A stretch of DNA of 16,393 bases from Hydrogenothermaceae bacterium (GTDB lineage: Bacteria; Aquificota; Aquificia; Aquificales; Hydrogenothermaceae), in NCBI GenBank assembly GCA_012961365.1, contig DTZN01000303.1:1-16393 (forward strand). Direction: 5' to 3'. Shown one piece after another: positions 6,999 through 14,216 of this stretch. Positions within the stretch are counted from its first letter, which is position 1. Every line of letters begins with the position of its first letter. The notes below the pieces were generated by a model. That model did not search any database and was not told where the DNA came from. It saw only the letters and a list, made by a program, of their open reading frames with translations. The translations under genes and the position numbers were made by a program.

Positions 6999-7428
6999 AT
7001 ATTTTCTATTTAGCTTAGGTTTTGTTTTATTAAGTTTTGCCAATGAAAAAAACTATTGTTTTGAAGAAGCAGGAGATAGATATAACATAAATCCATATCT
7101 TTTATATACCATAGCTAAAGTTGAAAGTAATCTTAATCCTAAAGCCATAAACAAAAATAATAACGGTACCTATGATATAGGCATTATGCAGATAAATAGT
7201 AAATGGCTACCTGTTTTAAAAAGGTATGGAATAACTGAAGAAGACCTTTATAATCCTTGTCAGAATGTTTTTGTTGGAGCATGGGTTTTAGCCCAATGTA
7301 TAAATAAATTTGGACAAACTTGGAAAGCTATAGACTGCTATAACAAAGGTTCAAAAGCAAAAAACAACTCAAAATATGTATGGAAAATCTACAAAGAATA
7401 TAACAAACTTTTTGCCCAAAAACATTAA
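6982..7428 (+). CDS. Small exported lytic transglycosylase (SLT domain)
   Basis: A 148-residue periplasmic muramidase-like enzyme that would cleave the MurNAc-GlcNAc bond of peptidoglycan to form a 1,6-anhydro product. A signal peptide spans about 1-20 (YFLFSLGFVLLSFA). The SLT motifs are complete: the catalytic Glu in IAKVESNLNP (E48), then YDIGIMQIN (64-72), and the later CYNKGS motif. Its compact size is like the IagB/VirB1-type specialised transglycosylases that open the wall for secretion or pilus systems, but no such system is next to it. Mature cysteines (C26 and three more) suggest disulfides. It starts inside the thioredoxin-like gene (17-base overlap) without a clear Shine-Dalgarno, so translation is probably coupled. 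Confidence 0.9.
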   Translation: MVKVAKYFLFSLGFVLLSFANEKNYCFEEAGDRYNINPYLLYTIAKVESNLNPKAINKNNNGTYDIGIMQINSKWLPVLKRYGITEEDLYNPCQNVFVGAWVLAQCINKFGQTWKAIDCYNKGSKAKNNSKYVWKIYKEYNKLFAQKH

Positions 7429-7472
7429 AACCTTACAAAAAATTGCTAAAATTTATTTGTTGACTTTTCAAA

Positions 7473-7478
7473 AAGGAG
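7473..7478 (+). promoter_or_regulatory. Strong ribosome-binding site of moaE
   Basis: AAGGAG at 7473-7478 lies 6 bases before the ATG at 7485 and fixes that start. No convincing promoter was seen in the 56-base gap, although TTGACT occurs at 7460-7465. Confidence 0.7.
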
Positions 7479-7484
7479 AAAAAT

Positions 7485-7895
7485 ATGGTTCCAGATATAT
7501 ATATTGGGGAAAACTGGTATTCTTTAGAAGAAGTGTTCAAAAGTTTTTCAGATAAGGAATGTGGAGCATTAGATATTTTTTTAGGTATCCCAAGAAGTGC
7601 TCCAGAAGATGGAAATGTAAAACAGTTGGAATATGAAGCGTATGTATCTATGGCAGAAAAAGTAATAAAAGAGATTATAGAAGAAGCAAAAGAAAAATTT
7701 AAAATAAAGCATGCTATAGTTCATCATAGAACAGGGACAGTTCCTGTTGGAGTTCCTTCATTTTTAGTAGCAGTGTGGGCGGGACATAGACAAGAAGCTT
7801 TTATAGCTTGTAGATATATAGTAGATGAAGTAAAAGCAAGGGCACCTATTTGGAAAAAAGAAGTTTTTCTTTCTGGAGGGGAAAAATGGAAATAG
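7485..7895 (+). CDS. moaE: Molybdopterin synthase catalytic subunit MoaE
   Basis: A 136-residue cytoplasmic enzyme that, with thiocarboxylated MoaD, converts cyclic pyranopterin monophosphate to molybdopterin by inserting the two dithiolene sulfurs. Family motifs are present: LEYEAY, HHRTGTVPVGVPSFLVAVWA, the HRQEAFIACRYIVDEVK helix and ARAPIWKKE. K117 and K124 fit the two catalytic lysines of the E. coli enzyme (same spacing of 7), and the Arg in FLGIPR fits its N-terminal active-site Arg. The length is a little short of the usual 140-155. MoaD and the other cofactor genes are not nearby. The cofactor would serve molybdo- or tungsto-enzymes encoded elsewhere. The last 10 bases overlap dnaN. 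Confidence 0.94.
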   Translation: MVPDIYIGENWYSLEEVFKSFSDKECGALDIFLGIPRSAPEDGNVKQLEYEAYVSMAEKVIKEIIEEAKEKFKIKHAIVHHRTGTVPVGVPSFLVAVWAGHRQEAFIACRYIVDEVKARAPIWKKEVFLSGGEKWK

Positions 7896-8983
7896 TTATA
7901 GACAAATCTGCTCTTCAAGATATATTAAAAAAAGCAATCTCTGCAACGGAAAAAAAATCACCATTACCAATTTTATCCAATTTTTTCCTTGAAGCAAAAG
8001 AAGATAAATTAGTAGTTCAAGGAACAGATTTAGAGGTTCATGTTAGTGTTTCTGTTTTTGCACAGGTTGAAAAAGAAGGAACAGCATGTGTAAATGCAAA
8101 AAAATTAAATGATATTGCAAGACTTTTACCAAGTGAGAAAGTCCATATAAAATTAGAAGATAATAATTTAAAAATTAAATCAGGAAAGACAAAGTATTCT
8201 CTACCAACAGCGCCATCTGAAGATTTTCCACAAATGTATCCTTTTCCCGAAGAAAATGCATTTATTATTTCTGGAGCAAATTTGCAAAATGCAATTAATA
8301 AAACTCTATATGCATCATCAAAAGAAGAAAGTAGATATGCACTTCAAGGAGCTTTATTTAAAACAAAAGATAGCAATCTTATAGATGTTGTTGCAACTGA
8401 TGGACACAGACTTGCACTATACACCATAAAAAAAACAGGAGTGGGAGAAATTTCTATAGTAGTCCCGCAAAAGGCTTTAAACGAGCTAAAAAAACTTCTA
8501 ACAGGAATGGAAGATGTAGAAGTAGCGGCAACTTCCCAATATACATTTTTTAGGACAAAAGAATGGGTACTAATGTCAAGACTATTAGAAGGAGCTTTTC
8601 CTGATTATACACAGGTAATACCAAATGAGTTTACAATTCAGATAATTTTAGACAAAAAAGAACTGATAGAGGCAGTAAAGAGAGTTTCTGCAGTTGTTGA
8701 AGGAGATGCAAAACCTATTAGATTTACATTAAAAACAGGTATGTTAGAACTTAGAAGTTTTTCAAAAGAGTATGGGGAAGCAATAGACGAATTAGAAATA
8801 GAATATGAAGGGGAAAATTTTGTAATAGGTTTTAATGCAAAATACATAATAGAAGCAGTTGAGGCTATAGATGAAGATAAATTTTTTATAAAATTTACAA
8901 ACCCAAACGCCCAAACATTAATACAACCTTTAGAAAGCGAGAACTACAAAGCGATAGTAATGCCTATGGATATACCAGATTAA
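7886..8983 (+). CDS. dnaN: DNA polymerase III beta subunit (sliding clamp)
   Basis: A 365-residue clamp that forms a ring-shaped dimer around DNA and tethers the replicative polymerase. Three similar domains of about 120 residues each are visible; conserved stretches include LPILSNFFLEA, VVATDGHRLALY, LEGAFPDYTQVIP and the C-terminal end with MPMDIPD. The ATG at 7886 is chosen over the in-frame ATG at 7850: it gives the standard N-terminus MEIVIDKSALQDIL, matches the family length (366 in E. coli), and has GGAGGGG 4 bases upstream (7875-7881). The 12 codons before it are moaE sequence read in another frame. It overlaps moaE by 10 bases, so its ribosome-binding site lies inside moaE and the two are probably coupled. 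dnaA, recF and gyrB are not adjacent. Confidence 0.95.
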   Translation: MEIVIDKSALQDILKKAISATEKKSPLPILSNFFLEAKEDKLVVQGTDLEVHVSVSVFAQVEKEGTACVNAKKLNDIARLLPSEKVHIKLEDNNLKIKSGKTKYSLPTAPSEDFPQMYPFPEENAFIISGANLQNAINKTLYASSKEESRYALQGALFKTKDSNLIDVVATDGHRLALYTIKKTGVGEISIVVPQKALNELKKLLTGMEDVEVAATSQYTFFRTKEWVLMSRLLEGAFPDYTQVIPNEFTIQIILDKKELIEAVKRVSAVVEGDAKPIRFTLKTGMLELRSFSKEYGEAIDELEIEYEGENFVIGFNAKYIIEAVEAIDEDKFFIKFTNPNAQTLIQPLESENYKAIVMPMDIPD

Positions 8984-9005
8984 GGACACCCGCATGGACT
9001 GTGCC
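8984..9005 (+). other. Short GC-rich imperfect hairpin after dnaN
   Basis: The 22 bases right after the dnaN stop are GC-rich, unlike the AT-rich sequence that follows. GG-A-CAC (8984-8989) can pair with GTGCC (9001-9005) with one bulged A and an 11-base loop. It is followed by ATTTGATTAATT rather than a T-run, so it is a poor intrinsic terminator. It could end the moaE-dnaN message or be part of control of the pst genes; neither is shown. Confidence 0.25.
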
Positions 9006-9020
9006 ATTTGATTAATTATA

Positions 9021-9031
9021 TATAATATAAT
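9021..9031 (+). promoter_or_regulatory. Overlapping -10 elements upstream of pstB
   Basis: Two overlapping perfect TATAAT hexamers lie at 9021-9026 and 9026-9031, about 45-50 bases before the pstB ATG. No -35 hexamer stands at 16-18 bases upstream of either; TTGATT at 9008-9013 is too close. A strong -10 without a -35 is typical of activator-dependent promoters such as those of the Pho regulon, but only a weak Pho-box-like match starts near 8999 (CTGT). The element is seen; the activator dependence is inferred. Confidence 0.4.
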
Positions 9032-9074
9032 TTGATAACAAAATCGTTAACTGTTTGCTGGAGGAAAAAACTTT

Positions 9075-9851
9075 ATGGAAGAAAAAATAAAAGTAAATAA
9101 TCTGTATTTTTGGTATTCAGGACAACCTTATCCAGATAAAGAAAAAGCAGCATTAAAAGGCATATCTTTACCTGTTTATGAGAAAAAAGTTACTGCATTA
9201 ATTGGTCCATCTGGTTGTGGTAAAACAACATTACTTAGAAGTTTTAATAGAATGCATGACCTTTATCCAGGAAACAAATATGAAGGACAAATACTTTTAG
9301 ATGGGGAAAATATATTATCTGACGATTATGACCTTATTAAACTTAGAACTAAAGTAGGAATGGTTTTTCAAAAACCTACACCTTTTCCTATGAGTATATT
9401 TGATAATGTTGCATATGGATTAAAGCTTAGAGGAATAAAAGATAAAAGCGAGCTTGAGGGTAGGGTTGAAAAAGCATTAAAACAGGCAGCTTTATGGGAA
9501 GAAGTAAAAGACAGGTTAAAAGACCCAGCAACAGGTTTATCAGGAGGACAACAACAAAGATTAGTAATAGCTAGAGCTTTAGCAGTTGAGCCAGAAGTTT
9601 TACTGTTTGATGAACCAACTTCAGCATTAGACCCTATATCTACATCAAAAATAGAGGAGCTTGTGGTTCAGCTTAGAGATAGCGTAACTATAATAATCGT
9701 AACCCATAATATGCAACAAGCGGCAAGGGTTTCTGATTATACTGCATTTATGTATCTTGGAAAACTGGTTGAATTTGATAAAACAGATATTATATTTACA
9801 TCACCAAAGGAAAAACTTACAGAAGATTATATTACAGGAAAATTTGGATAG
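9075..9851 (+). CDS. pstB: Phosphate ABC transporter ATP-binding protein PstB
   Basis: A 258-residue cytoplasmic ATPase that energises high-affinity phosphate import through PstC/PstA and transmits the phosphate signal to PhoU/PhoR. The ABC motifs are complete: Walker [10 protein letters not shown] (44-52), signature LSGGQ (155-159) followed by [11 protein letters not shown], Walker B VLLFDEP (175-181) with Glu180, and the H-loop VTHNMQQA. Phosphate-specific features are [11 protein letters not shown] after Walker A, the [19 protein letters not shown]-loop, and the very conserved spacing. GGAGG at 9060-9064 lies 10 bases before the ATG. phoU starts 20 bases after its stop. The permease genes and pstS are not in the window. 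Confidence 0.96.
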   Translation: MEEKIKVNNLYFWYSGQPYPDKEKAALKGISLPVYEKKVTALIGPSGCGKTTLLRSFNRMHDLYPGNKYEGQILLDGENILSDDYDLIKLRTKVGMVFQKPTPFPMSIFDNVAYGLKLRGIKDKSELEGRVEKALKQAALWEEVKDRLKDPATGLSGGQQQRLVIARALAVEPEVLLFDEPTSALDPISTSKIEELVVQLRDSVTIIIVTHNMQQAARVSDYTAFMYLGKLVEFDKTDIIFTSPKEKLTEDYITGKFG

Positions 9852-9871
9852 TGTGTTAAGGAGGAAATTGA

Positions 9872-10534
9872 ATGCTTATAAAACCAAAACTTGATGAAAT
9901 TAGAAATAAACTTATAGAAATGGCAGAGATTGCAGATACAATGTTAGAAAATGCAGTTAAAGCAATAATAGAGCACGATGGAAAATACTTATCATCTGTA
10001 GCAGATTTGGAAGAAAAACTAGACAAAATGGAAGTTGAAAACGAAAGTTTAATAATAACTACAATCGCAAGGTTTCAACCAGAAGCAAAGTATCTAAGAA
10101 TTTTAGTGATGGACTTATTTGTAAACAGAGACTTAGAAAGAATAGGAGACCATGCAGAAAATATAAAAGAGCAAGCAGAGCATATAATTACAAAGCCAAA
10201 ATTAAAAGAGTATATAGATCTTCCAATTATGACAGATATAACCATTGGAATGGTTAGAGATGCAGTTAAATGCCTAGAAACTTTAGACACTGAACTTGCA
10301 AGAGATGTTATATCAAGAGATGATAAAGTAGATGCATTAAACGAACAAATAATAAGAGATTTATACACATACATGGTAGAAGACCCTAAAAATATAAAGG
10401 TAGGAATAAGGCTAATTACAGTAGCATCAAATATAGAAAGGGTTGCAGATATAGCAACAAATTTAGCAGAAGAGGTTATTTATATGAAAGAGGGTAAAAT
10501 GCTAAGGCATCAGGAAATAGATAATGAAAGCTAA
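9872..10534 (+). CDS. phoU: Phosphate signalling regulator PhoU
   Basis: A 220-residue soluble helical protein made of two repeated three-helix bundles. Each carries the metal-binding E-R-x-x-D signature: LERIGDHAENI (E89-D93) in the first half and IERVADIATNLAEE (E189-D193) in the second. In known systems PhoU bridges the Pst transporter and the PhoR kinase and keeps PhoR in its phosphatase state when phosphate is plentiful. GGAGG precedes the ATG by about 8 bases. It follows pstB and overlaps the sensor kinase gene by 11 bases, the arrangement expected for coupled expression of this signalling set. Confidence 0.95.
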   Translation: MLIKPKLDEIRNKLIEMAEIADTMLENAVKAIIEHDGKYLSSVADLEEKLDKMEVENESLIITTIARFQPEAKYLRILVMDLFVNRDLERIGDHAENIKEQAEHIITKPKLKEYIDLPIMTDITIGMVRDAVKCLETLDTELARDVISRDDKVDALNEQIIRDLYTYMVEDPKNIKVGIRLITVASNIERVADIATNLAEEVIYMKEGKMLRHQEIDNES

Positions 10535-11534
10535 ACAAAAAATAAAAGTTTCAAATTTAGAAAGTTTTTTAAAATTTTTAGATTTTCTGCAAGAGGGTAT
10601 AATTGTAATAGAACCAGATGGAAAAATAGGATACATAAACAAATATGCAGAAGATATATTAGAAATCGAAGAGCCAGAAGGAGCTCATTTTTCAAAAGTT
10701 ATAAAAAATGATTATCTTTACTCCATGATTTCTCATAAATATGAAAAAGATAACATAAGAGAAGAAATAATAATAAATGATAGAAAATTTTTAGTGAAAG
10801 TTTACAAAATAGATGAGAAAAAATTTATCCATCTTACAGATATAACGCCATTTGAAATATATAAACAGGCAAAAAAAGATTTTGTTTCAAATGTATCCCA
10901 TGAATTAAAAACACCAATAGCAGTTTTAAAGGGTATTATAGAAACCCTTCAAGATGAGGAAGAAAGTCATCATAAGAAAAAATTTTTATCTATGGCTTTC
11001 AAAAGAATAAACCAGATGAACAGTTTAATAAATGATTTATTAATAATTGCCAGATTAGAGTCTAAAGAAGATAAACTAATAAAAACAAAAATAAAACTAA
11101 AAGGATTTATAAACTCAATTTATGAGGATTTAGCTCATCTTTGTAAAGAAAAAAATATAACTTTTGAAAATAAAATATCAGATAACTTAGAAATTTATGC
11201 AGATGAAAATAAACTTTCTATTTTGTTTAAAAATCTAATAGAAAATGCTATTAAATACAATAAAGAAAATGGACATGTTGAAGTGTTTTCTAAAGAAAAT
11301 GGAAAATATGTTGTTATTGGTGTTAAAGATACAGGTATAGGAATTCCTAAAAAAGCACTACCTTTAATATTTGAGAGATTTTATAGGGTTGACAAGTCAA
11401 GAAGTAGAAACGTTGGAGGAACAGGGTTAGGTCTTTCTATTGTTAAACATATAGCAGAAGCTCATGGAGGAAAAGTAAAAGTAGAAAGTAAAATTGGAGA
11501 AGGTTCAACTTTTGAAGTATATTTACCAAAATGA
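10524..11534 (+). CDS. phoR: PhoR-type sensor histidine kinase, apparently soluble
   Basis: A 336-residue kinase. A PAS domain (about 14-110, LQEGIIVIEPDGKIGYINK at its start) is followed by a HisKA helix with FVSNVSHELKTPIAVLKG (phosphoacceptor H126) and a HATPase domain with N-box LIENAIKYN (N241), G1 DTGIGIP (D269), ERFYRVDKSRSR and G2 GGTGLGLSI (298-306). This is the PhoR subfamily layout, and the neighbour is phoU. It lacks the N-terminal membrane helices seen in E. coli PhoR: the protein begins with charged MKAKQKIK and the PAS follows almost at once. It would phosphorylate a PhoB-type regulator, which is not in the window. The start overlaps phoU by 11 bases and the stop overlaps the next gene by 4 (ATGA). 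Confidence 0.88.
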   Translation: MKAKQKIKVSNLESFLKFLDFLQEGIIVIEPDGKIGYINKYAEDILEIEEPEGAHFSKVIKNDYLYSMISHKYEKDNIREEIIINDRKFLVKVYKIDEKKFIHLTDITPFEIYKQAKKDFVSNVSHELKTPIAVLKGIIETLQDEEESHHKKKFLSMAFKRINQMNSLINDLLIIARLESKEDKLIKTKIKLKGFINSIYEDLAHLCKEKNITFENKISDNLEIYADENKLSILFKNLIENAIKYNKENGHVEVFSKENGKYVVIGVKDTGIGIPKKALPLIFERFYRVDKSRSRNVGGTGLGLSIVKHIAEAHGGKVKVESKIGEGSTFEVYLPK

Positions 11535-12397
11535 AAATTTTAATAACAGGTTCAACAGGCTTTGTAGGTTTGCATTTACTTGAAAAAATTTCTAAAAATA
11601 AGAATTTTCAACTTATCCTTCCTGTAAGGAATAAAAATAAGCTAAAAAATTTTTATGATAATCCAAGTGTAAAAATTCTTCCTTTTGACGAAAACTTAGA
11701 AAAAATAGTTATTCAATCTAATCCAGATGTTGTTATAAATTTACTAGGAATACTAACAGAAATTCCAGAAAAAAATGCAACTTTTGAAAAAATTCATTTT
11801 GAATTTACAAAAAGATTAGTAGATGGTTCAAAAAAATCAAATGTAAGTTTGTTTGTCCAAATGTCAGCGTTAGGAGCAGATTTAAATTCCAAAAGTAGAT
11901 ACAAAAAAACAAAAGCACTTGCAGAAAAATACATAATAGAAAGTGGGTTAGCTTACTTTATACTTAGACCATCTATAATTTTAGGTAAAGGACAAAAACT
12001 ATTTGAAGACATTAAAATTTTAAGTAAATTTTCACCGATTTTTATAGCCCCTAAAGGAAAAGTTCAGCCTGTCAATATAAATGACGTTGTAGAAAGTTTT
12101 ATTAAAGTATTAAATTTTGATGAAAAGAATCAAATTTTTGAACTTTGTGGAAAAAGAATAGTTTCTTATAAGGATTTATTTGAATTTGTTTTAAAATTAT
12201 TAAATATAAAAAGACCAGTCTTAGAAGTAAATAGGAACCTTTTATTTCCAATTTCATTAATAGGTTCTATTTTTGGAAAGCCTATAACTTTAGACCAGTG
12301 GTATATGTTAGAAAAAGATAATATATGTTTGGGAGATTATAAAGGAGTTTATGATATCCTTGGTAGAGTAAGAGATGCATTTGATATAAAAATTTAG
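11531..12397 (+). CDS. NDUFA9-like atypical SDR, NAD(P)-binding protein
   Basis: A 288-residue member of the extended/atypical short-chain dehydrogenase group. The N-terminus holds the Rossmann motif TGSTGFVG (6-13). INLLGIL, FVQMSALGA, RYKKTKALAE (Y124, K128 in YxxxK register) and FILRPSIILGKGQ follow. The combination NLxGIL, MSALGA and LRPSxxxGxG is characteristic of the NDUFA9-like family, named for a mitochondrial complex I accessory subunit that binds NADPH. It starts by a 4-base overlap with phoR (ATGA) and ends 46 bases before nuoCD, so context supports a link with complex I. A catalytic role (epimerase or reductase) is not established, and quinone-pathway or assembly roles are possible. 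Confidence 0.85.
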   Translation: MKILITGSTGFVGLHLLEKISKNKNFQLILPVRNKNKLKNFYDNPSVKILPFDENLEKIVIQSNPDVVINLLGILTEIPEKNATFEKIHFEFTKRLVDGSKKSNVSLFVQMSALGADLNSKSRYKKTKALAEKYIIESGLAYFILRPSIILGKGQKLFEDIKILSKFSPIFIAPKGKVQPVNINDVVESFIKVLNFDEKNQIFELCGKRIVSYKDLFEFVLKLLNIKRPVLEVNRNLLFPISLIGSIFGKPITLDQWYMLEKDNICLGDYKGVYDILGRVRDAFDIKI

Positions 12398-12411
12398 TAG
12401 AATTTTATAAC
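12381..12411 (+). promoter_or_regulatory. Possible promoter of nuoCD
   Basis: TTGATA (12381-12386) inside the end of the SDR gene and TATAAC (12406-12411) after its stop each match the sigma-70 consensus at 5/6, but the spacer is 19 bases, longer than ideal. Initiation near 12418 would leave a short leader with the AAGGGAG ribosome-binding site before the ATG at 12444. It could let nuoCD be expressed apart from the pst/phoR genes. Confidence 0.35.
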
Positions 12412-12443
12412 GGTGTTTTAAAAATTTAAGAAGGGAGAGAGTA

Positions 12444-14186
12444 ATGTCATGGATTAGTCTTGAAAAAGCAAAAGCTCTAGAAGGTAGATTTGATTATATT
12501 ACAGTTAATGAATCGAAAACTGGATATGTTTATATAGATGTTCCTAAAGAAAACTTAATAGACTTTTTAAAGTTTTTGAAAGAAGACCCTGATTACTCTT
12601 TTAAAATGTTTATAGATTGGACAATAATAGACCATGGAGAAAAGGAAAACCCAAGATTTCAAGGGGTATTAATTTTATATTCCCCAGAACATAAAGAAAG
12701 AATAATTGTAAAAAGTTGGGCAACAGAAGAAACTCTTCCTTCATTAATAGACTTATGGCCAGCAGCTAAGTGGGCAGAAAGAGAAGCTTGGGATATGTTT
12801 GGTGTTAGGTATGAGGGACATGAAAATCTAGTTAGAATGTTTATGTGGGAAGGATATCCATATCATCCACTAAGAAAAGATTTTCCCATAAGGGGTATAG
12901 AGGACACAGAATTGCCTTCTTTAAATGAAATAAAAAGACAAGACCAGTTAGAAGGATTATTTAACTATTCAAGAATGCATACAGCACTTCCAACTCTTGA
13001 AGACTTAGAAAGAACCCAAAAAGCAAGAATGCCCCATAAACAATCACAAATAGTATTAAACTGGGGCCCATTACATCCAGGAACTCACGGAACAATATGG
13101 TTTTTATTTGATTTAGATGGAGAATATGTCCAACAATGCGATATTATCATTGGACAACTTCATAGAGGTGTTGAAAAAATAGCAGAAAATATTGGATACC
13201 AACAGTTTATTCCATATACAGATAGAATGGATTATATTGCTTCAATAAATGAAAATCATGCTTATGTAGTTTCTGCCGAAAAAATGCTTGGTATTCATGA
13301 AAAAGTTCCTCCAAAGGCAAAATGGATAAGAACATTAATGGCAGAACTTTCTAGAATAAATTCACATCTTCTTTGGCTTGGAACTTATGCTTTAGACCTT
13401 GGTGCTTTAACAATGTTCCTTTATACATTCAGAGAAAGAGAAAAAATAATGGATATATTTGAAGGGATTACAGGTGCTAGATTTACAATAAACTACTTTA
13501 GAATAGGTGGTGTTTTTGCAGATTTACCAGCAGGAGCCCTTGATGCAATAGAACATTTTATAAAAGATTTTCCTCAAAGAATTAATGACTATGAAACTCT
13601 CCTAACAAGAAACAGAATTTGGCTAAAGAGAAACAAAGATGTTTGTGTATTAACAGAACAAGATGTTTATGATTATGGATTAACAGGTGCTGTCGCTAGA
13701 GCTTCAGGAGTTGCCTATGATTTAAGGAAAATAGATAAATACGATGCTTATGGGGAAGTAGATTTTGATATACCAGTAGGAGAAGTTGGAGATTCATACG
13801 ATAGATATCTCGTTAGAATGGAAGAGATGAGGCAAAGTGCAAAAATAATCCAGCAATGTATAGAAAAACTAAGAAATGACTTTACACCAGAAGACCCATA
13901 TTTCTTAGAACCAGAAGACCCTAAAAAGTTAAAGCTTTCTATAGATGGTAGAGGTTTAAAACTTCCAGAAGGAGAAGTTTATGCATCTACAGATAATCCA
14001 AGAGGAGAGCTTGGATTTTATATATATAACAAAAAAGCATCTATAAAACCTTATAGAGTTAGAATTCGTTCTGGAGCCTTTTATAACTTACAGATATTTA
14101 CAAAAGCAATTATCGGAAGACCTATAGCAGATGCCATAACACTACTTTCTACAATTGACCCAGTTGTTGGTGAAACAGATAGATAA
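12444..14186 (+). CDS. nuoCD: NADH-quinone oxidoreductase fused subunit C/D
   Basis: A 580-residue fusion of the 30-kDa (NuoC, about 1-170) and 49-kDa (NuoD, about 195-580) subunits of complex I, both in the cytoplasmic peripheral arm. The NuoC signature begins at EREAWDMFG (112-120), then LRKDFPI. NuoD is marked by NWGPLHPGTHGT (206-217), which carries the His of the quinone-binding loop, GQLHRGVEKIAE, PYTDRMDY, RTLMAELSRINSHLLWLG, TGARFTINYFRIGG, and the usual C-terminus DPVVGETDR. NuoD lines the quinone cavity next to NuoB. An internal Met is not needed: the frame is open through the linker, so the fusion is real. AAGGGAGAG precedes the ATG. nuoI follows after 30 bases. nuoA, nuoB and nuoE-H are not adjacent. 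Confidence 0.95.
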   Translation: MSWISLEKAKALEGRFDYITVNESKTGYVYIDVPKENLIDFLKFLKEDPDYSFKMFIDWTIIDHGEKENPRFQGVLILYSPEHKERIIVKSWATEETLPSLIDLWPAAKWAEREAWDMFGVRYEGHENLVRMFMWEGYPYHPLRKDFPIRGIEDTELPSLNEIKRQDQLEGLFNYSRMHTALPTLEDLERTQKARMPHKQSQIVLNWGPLHPGTHGTIWFLFDLDGEYVQQCDIIIGQLHRGVEKIAENIGYQQFIPYTDRMDYIASINENHAYVVSAEKMLGIHEKVPPKAKWIRTLMAELSRINSHLLWLGTYALDLGALTMFLYTFREREKIMDIFEGITGARFTINYFRIGGVFADLPAGALDAIEHFIKDFPQRINDYETLLTRNRIWLKRNKDVCVLTEQDVYDYGLTGAVARASGVAYDLRKIDKYDAYGEVDFDIPVGEVGDSYDRYLVRMEEMRQSAKIIQQCIEKLRNDFTPEDPYFLEPEDPKKLKLSIDGRGLKLPEGEVYASTDNPRGELGFYIYNKKASIKPYRVRIRSGAFYNLQIFTKAIIGRPIADAITLLSTIDPVVGETDR

Positions 14187-14216
14187 ACAAAAGGCTTAAA
14201 TTAAAGGAGGTATTAA

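Noticed and set aside
7850..7885. Upstream in-frame ATG extending dnaN by 12 codons
   Set aside because: The extension is moaE sequence in another frame, and the ATG at 7886 has a strong ribosome-binding site and gives the standard clamp N-terminus.
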